In this document: positions 1-8,487 of the stretch, piece by piece | Layout of the letters: every line of letters begins with the position of its first letter | Position numbering within the stretch: position 1 is the first letter of the stretch | DNA from: Marinovum algicola | GTDB taxonomy: Bacteria; Pseudomonadota; Alphaproteobacteria; Rhodobacterales; Rhodobacteraceae | Reading direction: 5' to 3' | Length of the DNA stretch: 64,000 nucleotides | Assembly (NCBI RefSeq): GCF_900109145.1 | Contig: NZ_FNYY01000014.1 | Location: 62,001-126,000, forward strand | Program-made: the position numbers and the translations under genes | Notes under the pieces: generated by a model | The model's input: only the letters and a program-made list of their open reading frames with translations | Databases searched by the model: none | What the model was told of the DNA's origin: nothing

Positions 1-1179
1 GAACATGCCGGTATTGGAACTGGTGGCGTGATATTGCGACAGGACCGGGCGGTTCGGCGGCGGGTTGCGGGCTATGTCGAGCAGCGAGGTGCCCGCCCAG
101 GCCGGATCGGAGACCACAGGGGCGCAGATCGCCGCCGCCGTCGGGGCGATATCGACCAGCGAGACCGGCGCATCCACAACCGTTCCGGGCGCAAGGCGCG
201 GGTCGCGCAGGATCAGCGGCACCGCCGCCGCGGTCTCATACATCACCGATTTGCCCCAGAGCCCGTGGCTGCCGAGGTTGTCGCCATGGTCCGAGGAATA
301 GATCACGCTGGTCGATGGGCCGAGCCCGGTGTCCTCGAGCGTTTGCAGGACGGTGCCGATCAGCTCGTCAAGCCGGGTCACCATGCCGAAATAGGCGCAG
401 AGCGCGCGGCGGCGGGTTTCCGGGGTGAAATGCGCGTCGTAGTCGGAAACCCGGCGCATGTGGTCCAGCACCGGATGGCCATCGACCGGCGCGTCGAGCC
501 CAAAGCGCAGTTCGTCGAGATCGCGGCCCTCGTAGAGCGCATAACACGCGTCTGGCGCGATCAGCGGGAAATGCGGCATCACGAAACTGACGAACAGGGC
601 AAAGCCGGGGGCATCGCGGCGGTCGGCCCGGTCGGTCAGCCAGTCGCAGGCCGTCCGGGCGATCCGCGTGTCATAGTCGGAATAGGCCGACCGGCCCGGC
701 CCGGCCTGTGCCGCGAGATTTCCGGTGCCGGTCTTGGGCAGGGGATCGCGCCGGAACAGCCCCTTGAGGTCGCCCTTGCCATGCAGCACATGCAGCGGGA
801 TCAGCTCTTCGGTAAAGCCATAGTCGTCACCGCCGCGATAGTGCAGTTTCCCGATCGAGGCGACATCGACACCGGCGTCGCGCAGCAGGTGATGCCAGGA
901 ACGCGGCGCACCGGTATAGGGCGCCGCATTGTCCCAGGCGCCCAGCTCGTGCACCTGCCGTCCGGTGGCCAGCGAGGCCCGCGAGGGCACGCAGATCGGG
1001 CTGTTGCAATAGGCGGCGCCGAACCGCGCCCCGGCCTGCGCCAGTGCGTCGAGGTTCGGGGTCTGCACGAAGGGGTGGCCATAGCAGCCCAGCACATCAC
1101 GGTTGTGCTCGTCGGACAGGAGGAACACCAGGTTCCTCGGGGCCGCATCCTCGGGCGCGCCGGACGGGCGGTCTGCCAT
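1..1179 (-). CDS. Sulfatase family hydrolase (C-terminus cut by window edge)
   Basis: Arylsulfatase/choline-sulfatase superfamily enzyme; the substrate cannot be read from sequence. Starting at the ATG whose complement is at 1177-1179, 393 residues are open to the edge. An N-terminal metal-site segment (LLSDEHNRD, about residues 20-28) is followed by the sulfatase signature CVPSR at residues 63-67. Its Cys63 is the residue converted to formylglycine in active members. A second metal-site segment (SSDHGDN) lies further on, as the family fold requires. No signal peptide is visible, so it is probably cytosolic. It lies 175 nt downstream of the aldolase on the same strand, with two inverted repeats between them, so it may have its own promoter. 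Family assignment is firm; the role in the neighbouring catabolic block is inference. Confidence 0.88.
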   Translation of the reverse strand, partial: MADRPSGAPEDAAPRNLVFLLSDEHNRDVLGCYGHPFVQTPNLDALAQAGARFGAAYCNSPICVPSRASLATGRQVHELGAWDNAAPYTGAPRSWHHLLRDAGVDVASIGKLHYRGGDDYGFTEELIPLHVLHGKGDLKGLFRRDPLPKTGTGNLAAQAGPGRSAYSDYDTRIARTACDWLTDRADRRDAPGFALFVSFVMPHFPLIAPDACYALYEGRDLDELRFGLDAPVDGHPVLDHMRRVSDYDAHFTPETRRRALCAYFGMVTRLDELIGTVLQTLEDTGLGPSTSVIYSSDHGDNLGSHGLWGKSVMYETAAAVPLILRDPRLAPGTVVDAPVSLVDIAPTAAAICAPVVSDPAWAGTSLLDIARNPPPNRPVLSQYHATSSNTGMF

Positions 1180-1269
1180 TCTGTCTCCACCGTGTTGAAA
1201 TCGGGTCTCGGGTCGCCGTTTCATTCTGTCGGGTGGGGGAAGCCGCAACAACGTCGATGTGGCGGGCTT

Positions 1270-1290
1270 GGTATTCCGAGACGGAATACC
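1270..1290. promoter_or_regulatory. 21-bp palindrome upstream of the sulfatase gene
   Basis: Perfect 9-bp arms GGTATTCCG and CGGAATACC are separated by AGA. The site lies 91 nt upstream of the sulfatase start. The TTCCG-N-CGGAA arrangement resembles operators described for IclR-family regulators. No IclR gene is in the window, so any binding protein would be encoded elsewhere. It could also fold in RNA, but the position and dyad symmetry favour an operator. Confidence 0.45.
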
Positions 1291-1316
1291 GAATGGCGAT
1301 TTGCGCTCCGATCAGG

Positions 1317-1349
1317 ACGGAACACCGAAGCGGGGCTTCGATGTTCCGT
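1317..1349 (-). terminator. Hairpin just downstream of the aldolase gene
   Basis: The arms are 15 bp (ACGGAACACCGAAGC against GCTTCGATGTTCCGT, one mismatch) around a GGG loop. The hairpin begins 6 nt after the aldolase stop codon on the minus strand. There is no T tract after it, so it could be a terminator of the GC-rich kind, a 3' stabiliser, or a second dyad operator for the sulfatase gene. Confidence 0.4.
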
Positions 1350-1354
1350 GCGGC

Positions 1355-2125
1355 TCAGGCCCTGTCGGCGCCGGCGGCCTGAAAGGCTTCGGCCTCGGCG
1401 TTCGCGCCGCGCAGCATGAAGGCATGTTCGGAAGCGACAAAGAACATGGTCACCCCCATATCCAGCAGCGCCGGCGCGGCGTCGGCATTCGCCGCGAAGG
1501 TCATGAAGGCCTTGCCCGCCGCCTGTGCGGCGGCGCCGGTGTCACGCATGGCGTCCATCACCATGGGATCGGACATGTCGGTCTTGCCATAGCAGACGGC
1601 CAGGTCTGCCGGCCCGACGAAGAGGCCGTCGATCCCGTCGACCGAGGCGATCGCACTGGCGGCAGTGACGCCGGCGGGCTCTTCGATCTGGGCGATGACG
1701 ATGGTTTCGTCCGTGCTCTGTTGCAGGACATCCTTCATCGGGCGGGTGGCAAAGCCCGCCCAGCGGGTCGATCCGGCATAGCCGCGCCCGCCTTCGCCGA
1801 ACCGCGCGGCGCGGGCGATGGCTTCGGCCTTGTCGACGCTGTCGACATGCGGCACGACGACGCCCACTGCGCCGCTGTCGAGCGCTTTCAGCACTTCGAC
1901 CGGGGTGCCCACCGGCAGGCGGACCAGCACCGGAAAGTCCAGCGCCCGCGCCATGGCAAGGCAGATGTCCATCCGCGCGCGATCAAAAGGCGCGTGTTCG
2001 GCATCGAGACAGACGAAATCGAGCTTCGATTTCGCCAGCACCTCGATCATTTCATGTGCGGGGGTCTTGAGGAAGGTTCCGGTCAGAATCTCGCCGGAGG
2101 CCATGCGTTGCTTGAATGTGGGCAT
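1355..2125 (-). CDS. HpcH/HpaI family aldolase
   Basis: 256-residue class II, metal-dependent aldolase. Members reversibly split 2-keto-3-deoxy sugar acids or 4-hydroxy-2-oxo acids to pyruvate plus an aldehyde. The metal and substrate motifs are visible: CLDAEHAPFDR near residue 40, QIEEPAGV in the middle and GLFVGPADLAV towards the C-terminus. Length is typical. The start at 2125 lies 28 nt after the LacI-type regulator stop, suggesting cotranscription with it. With the lactonase and TRAP transporter across the divergent promoter, a sugar-acid catabolic route is plausible (inference). The exact substrate is unknown. Confidence 0.88.
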   Translation of the reverse strand: MPTFKQRMASGEILTGTFLKTPAHEMIEVLAKSKLDFVCLDAEHAPFDRARMDICLAMARALDFPVLVRLPVGTPVEVLKALDSGAVGVVVPHVDSVDKAEAIARAARFGEGGRGYAGSTRWAGFATRPMKDVLQQSTDETIVIAQIEEPAGVTAASAIASVDGIDGLFVGPADLAVCYGKTDMSDPMVMDAMRDTGAAAQAAGKAFMTFAANADAAPALLDMGVTMFFVASEHAFMLRGANAEAEAFQAAGADRA

Positions 2126-2153
2126 GTGGGTCTTTCGCTTGTGACTTGGGGGA

Positions 2154-3152
2154 TCAGGCCGAGCGGCGTTCGATCAGCCGACAGGGGATCCAGATCTTTT
2201 CTTCTACCGTCTCGTCCTCGAGGACAATCCGGCTGATGACATCGGTGGCGCGTTTCGCCATGGCCTGAACCGGCAGGCGGATCGTGGTGAGATCGTTGCT
2301 TTCCCATTCCGCCATCGGAATGTCATCGAAGCCGACGACTTTCATGTCTTCGGGAAAGCGCAGCCCGGCCGCGGCGCGCAGCCGGTCCATCAGCCCGATC
2401 GCAAACAGGTCGTTGGGGCAGAGGAAGCCGTCGGGCAGGGCATCGCCCTTGGCCAGAAGGGTTTCGGCAATCCGTGCGCCGTCGGCATAGGTGTAGCCGC
2501 CGTCGAACACCTCTGCCGGCGCCTGGCCCAGATGTTCCAGCCCCGCCACATGCCCGGCCAGCCGCGCGGCGCTGGTCCAGTGGCCGAGGGTGCCGCGAGC
2601 GACTGCAATTCGGTTGCAACCGCGTTCAACCAACCGCCTCGCGGCCAGCCTGCCGCCCTGGGTCAGATCGGCGCAGACCGAGGCGGTCACCGAATCGTCG
2701 TCGATCCGGTTCAGCAGCAGAACCTGAAAGCCGGCATCGCGAAATTCTTCCACCAGGCCGGGCGAGATGTTCATCGAGGTCAGGATGACCACGCCGACCT
2801 GATACTGCCGAAAGGTCGCGATCAGCCGGGGCAGGTCATCCGCGCCGCCGATCTGACCGGAGATCGGGATAAAGTTGTTTTGCTGCAAGGCCATGGAGAT
2901 CGTCTGGTGAAGGACCGCATGGATCGGATTCTTCAGCTGGCCCATCAGAATGCCGACGATCTGCGACCGGCGCGAGGTCAGCGCCTGGGCCAGCGCATTC
3001 GGCTGATACCCCAGCTCCCGCGCCGCCTTCAGGATTCGCTGGCGGGTCTGCTCCTGCACCGAATGACCGCGCGAAAACGCCCGGGACACGGTCGCCCGAG
3101 ACACCCCGGCCCGCCGGGCGACATCGTCTGCGGTCACTCTTTCCTCTGGCAT
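2154..3152 (-). CDS. LacI family transcriptional regulator
   Basis: 332-residue repressor. An N-terminal LacI helix-turn-helix (VTADDVARRAGVSRATVSRA, about residues 6-25) is followed by the hinge and a periplasmic-binding-protein-like effector domain. I chose the start at 3152 because the helix-turn-helix then begins at residue 6, as in the family. A longer reading to 3251 would add 33 unrelated residues and run through a palindrome in the promoter. It is divergent from the TRAP operon and leads the aldolase gene, so it most likely controls both in response to the transported compound or a catabolite. Confidence 0.9.
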   Translation of the reverse strand: MPEERVTADDVARRAGVSRATVSRAFSRGHSVQEQTRQRILKAARELGYQPNALAQALTSRRSQIVGILMGQLKNPIHAVLHQTISMALQQNNFIPISGQIGGADDLPRLIATFRQYQVGVVILTSMNISPGLVEEFRDAGFQVLLLNRIDDDSVTASVCADLTQGGRLAARRLVERGCNRIAVARGTLGHWTSAARLAGHVAGLEHLGQAPAEVFDGGYTYADGARIAETLLAKGDALPDGFLCPNDLFAIGLMDRLRAAAGLRFPEDMKVVGFDDIPMAEWESNDLTTIRLPVQAMAKRATDVISRIVLEDETVEEKIWIPCRLIERRSA

Positions 3153-3345
3153 CCAGGCATCGCTTTGCTGCTGATTTGCAAGGACAATGGCGCATTTCGG
3201 TGGGCTTGTCCAGACAAGTGAATGAAACCGCGTGCAGTGAAATTTTCTCAATGAAAAAACAGCAGGCTTGACGCATATGGGCGAATTATTGCAACTCTGA
3301 TGAACGCGCGATCATTGGAGAGATCGCTTTTTGGGAGGACACCGC
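3153..3345. promoter_or_regulatory. Divergent control region between lacI-type regulator and TRAP operon
   Basis: 193 nt serve both directions. It contains a perfect palindrome CTTGTC-CA-GACAAG at 3205-3218, a near-palindrome TGAACGCGCGATCA with a CG-rich centre at 3301-3314 (12 of 14 positions symmetric, as in LacI-family operators), and a TTGACG -35-like element at 3268-3273 without a clear -10. The Shine-Dalgarno GGGAGG at 3333-3338 fixes the SBP start at 3346. The LacI assignment of the second site is inference; the first looks more like a GntR-type site. Confidence 0.4.
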
Positions 3346-4350
3346 ATGAAACACCAACCGATCAAAGCCCTCGGCGCCGCGGCGGCACTGACGATTCTGG
3401 CCTCCGGCGCGCAGGCGCAGGAGATCTCCTGGGATCTGGCGCTCTACGGCAGCCCGGCGTTCCGCGTCGCCGGCGAAAGCTTTGCCGAATACGTCAATGA
3501 AAACAGCGGCGGCAAGATGGAGATCACCGTCCACAACGGCACGCTCTCGCCCACCCGCGAGGTGTTGGACAATGTGTCGATCGGCGCCTTCGAGCTGGGC
3601 TATGTGATTTCCAGCTACCATCCGGGCAAGAACCCGCTGCTTTCGGTGCTCGACCTGCCCTTCCTGCCGATCCCGACCATGGAAGACCGGCTGGCCGTCG
3701 CCGATCTGGTCTATGACAACCCGCATGTGAAAAAGGAATTCGCCAAATGGGGGGTCGTCCCGGTGATGACCGTGGTGCAGCCGAACTATGAAGTCATGGG
3801 CAAGGGCGCGGCGCCGACGGCGCTCACCTCGTTTGATGGCATGCGGATGAAGGCCACCAGCGGCATCGGCAATGCGCTGGCGGTCTATGGCGCCAGTCTT
3901 GTCAATGTCAGCGGGCCGGAGCAGTACAACGCGCTTCAGACCGGGGTGATCGACGCGGTGGCGGCCACGCCTTCGGCGCATGGCGGCTACAAGCTTTATG
4001 AGCTGTCGGACTGGTACACCACCGGCATGGCGGCGGGCACCGCGCATGTGACGCTGGTGGGCAACGAGGCGGCCTATGCCGCGCTGCCCGACGACATGAA
4101 GGCGCTGCTGGCGGAGGCCAAGGCCCATGCCAATGCCGCAACCATCGAGGCCCAGAACGCCGCCGCCGCGCAATACGAGCCCGAGCTGGAAAAGCGCGGC
4201 CTCGCCCATGTGACGATCACGCCGGAGATGATCGCGACCCTGCGCAAGGAAGCGGCCCAGCCGGTCTGGGATGCCTATGTCGCCGATCTCGAGGGCAAGG
4301 GCCTGCCCGGCCAGGAGATGCTGAACCTGGTGCTGAACGCCGGCATGTGA
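3346..4350 (+). CDS. TRAP transporter substrate-binding protein (DctP family)
   Basis: 334 residues. Periplasmic solute-binding protein that delivers an organic or sugar acid to the membrane subunits encoded next. The first about 25 residues are a Sec signal peptide ending in AQA before QEISW. The TRAP fold follows, with ligand-cleft segments such as RMKATSG and the usual closing helix. The ligand-contact arginine of the family is probably the one in FDGMRMKAT. The ATG at 3346 has GGGAGG 7 nt upstream. It is first in an operon with both permeases, a lactonase, an OsmC protein and an AhpD-like protein. The ligand is not readable. Confidence 0.92.
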   Translation: MKHQPIKALGAAAALTILASGAQAQEISWDLALYGSPAFRVAGESFAEYVNENSGGKMEITVHNGTLSPTREVLDNVSIGAFELGYVISSYHPGKNPLLSVLDLPFLPIPTMEDRLAVADLVYDNPHVKKEFAKWGVVPVMTVVQPNYEVMGKGAAPTALTSFDGMRMKATSGIGNALAVYGASLVNVSGPEQYNALQTGVIDAVAATPSAHGGYKLYELSDWYTTGMAAGTAHVTLVGNEAAYAALPDDMKALLAEAKAHANAATIEAQNAAAAQYEPELEKRGLAHVTITPEMIATLRKEAAQPVWDAYVADLEGKGLPGQEMLNLVLNAGM

Positions 4351-4361
4351 TGCTCCCCGCC

Positions 4362-4401
4362 TGGGCGGGAGCCTGTCCCCGGACCTCTCCCGCCCATTTT
4401 T
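4362..4401 (+). terminator. Intrinsic terminator/attenuator between SBP and permease genes
   Basis: A 10-bp perfect stem (TGGGCGGGAG with CTCCCGCCCA, 4362-4371 and 4387-4396) is followed directly by five T residues (4397-4401). It sits 12 nt after the SBP stop and before the small permease gene. Partial termination here would give far more binding protein than permease, a common need in TRAP operons (inference). Confidence 0.75.
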
Positions 4402-4440
4402 CTGACGCTGGTGCCCGCGGCCGGGCACGCCGGAGGTTTC

Positions 4441-4989
4441 ATGCTGGATAAGCTGGACAGGGCCCTGATGCGGGTCGAGTATCTGACCGCCTGGATCGCG
4501 GGGCTGACGATTTTTGTCGTCATGCTTCTGGTCACCGCCGAGGTGCTGATGCGGCGCCTCTTCAACGCGCCGATCCAGGGGCAGATCGATTTCATTTCCA
4601 TGGCGATGGTGACCTTCAGCCTGCTGTGCATCTCGCATTGCTACCGGCAGGCCGGGCACATCCGCATGGACATGCTGCAAAAGCTGGCCCGCGGCCGGCT
4701 GGGCTGGGTCACACATCTGTTTGCCACGCTGGTGGCGCTGTTTGTGGTGGTGGCCATCCTGCCGGGCACCTGGACGCATTTCATGCGCGCCTGGGATCTG
4801 GGCGACACCACCATCGGCGTGGGCCTGCCGACCTGGCCGTCGAAACTGGCCGCGCCGGTCGGCTTGGGCATCCTCGCCCTGCGGCTGGGGCTGGAGATCT
4901 GGGTTTTCGGCCGGCTGATCCTGAACGACAGGCTCGCGCCGGTCGGCATCCCCGAACCGCCCAACCCCCTCGAAGACATGGACGCGTAA
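4441..4989 (+). CDS. TRAP transporter small permease (DctQ family)
   Basis: 182 residues with four predicted membrane helices: near 15-38, 50-70, 92-115 and 135-160. The fold and length fit DctQ. It associates with the large subunit in the inner membrane. The start at 4441 is chosen over an in-frame ATG 30 nt earlier because GGAGG at 4432-4436 precedes it at a usable distance. The earlier start would fall next to the attenuator. Ten nucleotides separate it from the large permease gene. Confidence 0.9.
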   Translation: MLDKLDRALMRVEYLTAWIAGLTIFVVMLLVTAEVLMRRLFNAPIQGQIDFISMAMVTFSLLCISHCYRQAGHIRMDMLQKLARGRLGWVTHLFATLVALFVVVAILPGTWTHFMRAWDLGDTTIGVGLPTWPSKLAAPVGLGILALRLGLEIWVFGRLILNDRLAPVGIPEPPNPLEDMDA

Positions 4990-4998
4990 GGACATATC

Positions 4999-6309
4999 AT
5001 GGATCCCTCGACTATCGGCGCGCTTGGCTTTCTGGCCCTTGTCATCATGGTGATGACCGGCGTTCATATCGTCTTTGCCACCGCCATCACCGGCTTTCTG
5101 GGCATTGTAGCGCTCAAGGGCTGGCCGGTGGCGGTCAATATCGCCGGCATCATCCCGCATTCGGCGGGCTCGAACTATCTGTTCAGCGTCTTGCCGATGT
5201 TCATCCTGATCGGCTTTTTCGCCAGCACCTCCGGCATGGTGCAGGGCGCCTATCGCGCCGCCAAGGCCTGGATCGGCTGGATGCCCGGCGGGCTGGCGGT
5301 TTCGACCGTGCTGGCGGCCGGGGCCTTCGGCGCGGTGTCGGGCGCGAGCCAGGCCACGGCGGCGGTCTTTGCCCGGGTGGCGATCCCCGAGCTTCTGAAG
5401 CTGAAATACGCGCCCTCGATCTCGGCCGCGGCGGTGGCGGCGGCGGGTACGCTGGCCTCGCTGATCCCGCCCTCGGCGGCGCTGGTGGTCTATGGCGCCA
5501 TCGTCGATGAGAGCATCGGACGGCTGCTGCTCGCCGGGTTCATTCCGGGCGTCTTCTCGGCGCTGCTTTATGCCGGGTTCATCATGCTGCGCTTTGCCGG
5601 CAATCCCGAGCTCGGCCGCCCGATCACCGGTATCGACTGGGCGGAACGCGGCAAATCTCTGCTCGACGTGATGCCGATCATCCTGGTCATGCTGATGATC
5701 CTGGGCGGCATGTCGACCGGCTGGACGACGCCCACCGAAGCGGGTGCCACCGGCGCGGCCATCGTCTTTGTCTATGCGCTGTTCCGCCGCCGGATCGATT
5801 TCGCCGGATTGCAGGATTCCCTGGTCGAGACCGCCAAGCTGACGGTGATGATCTTTTCCACCTTCTGGGGTGTCTTCATCTTTGCCCGGTTCCTGGCCTT
5901 CACCCGTCTGCCCACGGAAATCGCCGAATGGCTGGTCGCCCTGCCGTTTTCGCCGACGGCGATCCTGATCGCGATCCTTGCGGGTTATGCCTTTCTCGGC
6001 ATGTTCCTCAGCGCCTCGGGCATGATGCTGCTGACCCTGCCGGTGATCTTTCCGGCGGTGGTCGAGCTGGGGATCGATCCGATCCTGTTCGGCATCCTGG
6101 TCATCAAGATGGTCGAGATCGGGTTCATCACCCCGCCGGTGGGGCTGAACGTCTATGTGGTGGCCGGGGTCCGGCCCGACATTCCGATTGCCAGCATCTT
6201 TGGTGCGATCTGGCCCTTCGTCCTGATCGACATCCTGACCGTGGCCCTGCTGATCCTGTTCCCGTCCATCACCCTGTTCCTGCCCAACCTCGTTCTCGGG
6301 GCGGGCTGA
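4999..6309 (+). CDS. TRAP transporter large permease (DctM family)
   Basis: 436 residues and about 12 hydrophobic segments. This is the ion-coupled transport subunit of the TRAP system. Typical DctM stretches are seen: FSVLPMFILIGFFAS early, GASQATAAVF in the first half, and ITPPVGLNVYVVAG near the C-terminus. It follows the small permease by 9 nt. The lactonase gene follows almost directly. With the SBP it makes a complete tripartite uptake system of the inner membrane. Confidence 0.93.
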   Translation: MDPSTIGALGFLALVIMVMTGVHIVFATAITGFLGIVALKGWPVAVNIAGIIPHSAGSNYLFSVLPMFILIGFFASTSGMVQGAYRAAKAWIGWMPGGLAVSTVLAAGAFGAVSGASQATAAVFARVAIPELLKLKYAPSISAAAVAAAGTLASLIPPSAALVVYGAIVDESIGRLLLAGFIPGVFSALLYAGFIMLRFAGNPELGRPITGIDWAERGKSLLDVMPIILVMLMILGGMSTGWTTPTEAGATGAAIVFVYALFRRRIDFAGLQDSLVETAKLTVMIFSTFWGVFIFARFLAFTRLPTEIAEWLVALPFSPTAILIAILAGYAFLGMFLSASGMMLLTLPVIFPAVVELGIDPILFGILVIKMVEIGFITPPVGLNVYVVAGVRPDIPIASIFGAIWPFVLIDILTVALLILFPSITLFLPNLVLGAG

Positions 6310-6324
6310 CCCATGGAGACCCCT

Positions 6325-7215
6325 ATGCCGTTCGACATCCGTTCCGACGCCTTCACCGCCGCCATTCCCGCCGACAGCAAGCTCGAGGAGATCGCCGGGA
6401 ATTTCGGCTTTACCGAGGGCCCGATCTGGCATCCTTCGGAGCATTGGCTGATGTTTTCCGATATTCAGGAAAGCCACCAGTACAAGTGGAGCGAGGGCGA
6501 GGGCCTCCGGGTCTTTCGCACCCCGTCCAACCAGGCCAACGGCAATTTCTTTGACCGCGCAGGCCGGGTGATCTCCTGCGAACATGCCGCGTCGCAGCTG
6601 GTGCGGCATGAGCATGACGGCAAGCTGGTGGTGCCGCTGGCCACGCATTACGCGGGCAAGGAGCTGAACAGCCCCAATGACGTGATCTGCGACAGCAAGG
6701 GGCGGATCTGGTTCACCGATCCGAGCTTTGGCCGCATTCGCGAAGACCTCGGGATCCTGCGCGATCAGGAGCTGCCCTATCAGGGCGTGTTCCGGCTCGA
6801 CCCGGACGGCACGCTGGCACTGGTGGCGGATGATTTCCAGCAGCCCAACGGGCTCTGCCTGTCGGCGGATGAAAGCCGGCTTTTCGTCAATGACAGCTGG
6901 GGCGGGCATATCCGGGTGATGGATGTGGCCGAGGATGGCAGGCTGACCGACGCCCGCGTCTGGGCCGATGTCACCGGCGAAGGCGAAGGCGTGCCGGACG
7001 GCATGAAGACCACCACCGAAGGCCACATCCTCTGCAACGGGCCGGGCGGGGTGCATCTGTTCGATGCCGATGCCACCTGCCTCGGGGTGATCCTGACGCT
7101 GCAGAAATCCACCAACTTCTGTTTTGGCGGGCCGGCGTTCCGCACGCTGTTCATCACTGCCTCCACCTCTGTCTACCGCATCGAGACCGCGCTGACCGGT
7201 CTGGCCATGTTCTGA
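6325..7215 (+). CDS. SMP-30/gluconolactonase/LRE family protein
   Basis: 296-residue six-bladed propeller enzyme; members hydrolyse aldono-lactones with a single divalent metal. Metal-site segments are visible: GFTEGPIWHP near the N-terminus (Glu ligand), LNSPNDVICDSKG (Asn) and LFVNDSW (Asp). An ATG at 6313 is also in frame, but GGAG at 6316-6319 favours 6325. In the operon it would open a lactone made from the imported sugar acid or its oxidation product. Substrate unknown. Confidence 0.85.
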   Translation: MPFDIRSDAFTAAIPADSKLEEIAGNFGFTEGPIWHPSEHWLMFSDIQESHQYKWSEGEGLRVFRTPSNQANGNFFDRAGRVISCEHAASQLVRHEHDGKLVVPLATHYAGKELNSPNDVICDSKGRIWFTDPSFGRIREDLGILRDQELPYQGVFRLDPDGTLALVADDFQQPNGLCLSADESRLFVNDSWGGHIRVMDVAEDGRLTDARVWADVTGEGEGVPDGMKTTTEGHILCNGPGGVHLFDADATCLGVILTLQKSTNFCFGGPAFRTLFITASTSVYRIETALTGLAMF

Positions 7216-7226
7216 AAGGTTCCCGC

Positions 7227-7736
7227 ATGAGCGACGAATTCGACATTCCCCCCACCATCGAGAACACCAAGACCCCGACGCTGATCCATCCTCAGGTGTC
7301 GTCGCGGCTGCACGGCCATACGCTGGTGTCGGTCAGCAGCCGGTCGCATCGCTGGATCATCGACGAGCCGGAGCACAAGGGCAGCACCGATCTGGGCCCG
7401 ACGCCGCTGGAATCCCTGCTCGGCTCGCTTGTCGGCTGCGAAAGCGTGGTGCTGAAGCTGGTGGCCAAGGCGATCGGTTTCGAATTCACCGATCTCACGC
7501 TCACGTGTACCGGCACCGCCGACATGCGCGGCGCGCGCGGCGTAAAGGGCGTGCGGCCCTATTTCACCACGGTCGACATGGTGATCGAGATCGAGACCGA
7601 CGAGAGCGAGAAACGCCTGGAGCTGCTGCGCCGCAATGTCGAACAGCGCTGCCCGGTGATGAACCTGTTCGAAAGCGCCGACGTCGAGATGAACGTGATC
7701 TGGAAGACCGGCAGCCGGCAACAGGGGGCGGCATGA
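7227..7736 (+). CDS. OsmC family protein
   Basis: 169 residues with the OsmC/Ohr fold. Two conserved cysteines are present: Cys71 in LVGCESVVLK and Cys142 in EQRCPVMNLF. In OsmC/Ohr proteins this pair reduces organic hydroperoxides with dithiol help. Eleven nucleotides follow the lactonase stop, and its own stop overlaps the next start (ATGA). OsmC proteins are recurrent in alphaproteobacterial catabolic operons without a settled role. Detoxification of an oxidised intermediate is inference. Confidence 0.85.
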   Translation: MSDEFDIPPTIENTKTPTLIHPQVSSRLHGHTLVSVSSRSHRWIIDEPEHKGSTDLGPTPLESLLGSLVGCESVVLKLVAKAIGFEFTDLTLTCTGTADMRGARGVKGVRPYFTTVDMVIEIETDESEKRLELLRRNVEQRCPVMNLFESADVEMNVIWKTGSRQQGAA

Positions 7737-8329
7737 CCCGCATTCCGCCCGCCGATCCCGAGAGCTACACCGAGGAGACCCGCGCCTTTCTGAAGGCGCG
7801 CGAAGAGGTGCTGGGCTTTGTGCCCAATTCGATCAAGGTGATGGCGCGGCGTCCGGCTGTCGGCGCCGCCTTTGTCCGCCTGTCCGACGCGGTGATCCAG
7901 GCGCCCGAGATGACGACGCCGGTGATCCTGCGCCGCATGGTCCAGCATATCGCCAGCTATGCCGCCGGATGCTTGTATTGCCAGGCCCATACCGCGCGCA
8001 TCGTCGATGATCTGAGCGCGGACGAGCGCAAGATGGAAACGATCTGGGAGTTCGAGACCAGCGACCTGTTTTCCGAAGCCGAGCGCGTGGCGCTGCGCTT
8101 TGCCATGTCGGCGGCCTCGGTTCCCAATCTCGTCACCGACGAGATGATGGCCGAGATGCGCGGGCATTTCTCGGATGACGAAATCGTGGAGCTTCTGGCC
8201 TGTATCTCGGTCATGGGCTTCATGAACCGATGGAACGACACGCTTGCCACCACTCTGGAACAGGCGCCCCGCGACAGCGCCGAGCGGACCATCGGCAAAA
8301 AGGGCTGGACCGTGGGCCAGCACGCCTAA
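7733..8329 (+). CDS. AhpD-like/carboxymuconolactone decarboxylase family protein
   Basis: 198 residues, mostly helical. The AhpD-type active site is Cys80-x-x-Cys83-x-x-His86 (GCLYCQAHT), as in peroxidase-related members of the family. The start ATG overlaps the OsmC stop, so the two are translationally coupled and probably work together in peroxide or thiol redox chemistry. It is last in the TRAP operon. Physiological substrate unknown. Confidence 0.82.
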   Translation: MTRIPPADPESYTEETRAFLKAREEVLGFVPNSIKVMARRPAVGAAFVRLSDAVIQAPEMTTPVILRRMVQHIASYAAGCLYCQAHTARIVDDLSADERKMETIWEFETSDLFSEAERVALRFAMSAASVPNLVTDEMMAEMRGHFSDDEIVELLACISVMGFMNRWNDTLATTLEQAPRDSAERTIGKKGWTVGQHA

Positions 8330-8357
8330 GACCTGTCTCGCGCTCCCCGGACAGGTC
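8330..8357 (+). terminator. Hairpin at the end of the TRAP operon
   Basis: Perfect 8-bp arms GACCTGTC and GACAGGTC enclose a 12-nt loop, starting 1 nt after the last stop codon. No T tract follows. The remaining 130 nt up to the convergent eryI-like gene show nothing recognisable. Confidence 0.45.
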
Positions 8358-8487
8358 GGCCGGCCCCCCGCGTTCCATTTCGGGATGCAGGGGGCCGTGT
8401 CTTTCAATTGGCCGGATTGGGCCGCTTTGCGATCCTGTTCGCGGTTATCGCCGATTGACTGGCCCGGATCACGGGCGCCGGGAGAGA

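Noticed and set aside
3153-3251. Longer N-terminus for the LacI-type regulator
   Set aside because: It would put 33 unrelated residues before the helix-turn-helix and cover a palindrome in the promoter. The start at 3152 fits the family.
3286-7056. A 1256-codon open frame on the minus strand opposite the TRAP operon
   Set aside because: Its product is a low-complexity mix rich in Arg, His, Gly and Asp with no domain. It is the reverse reading of clearly coding plus-strand genes in GC-rich DNA.
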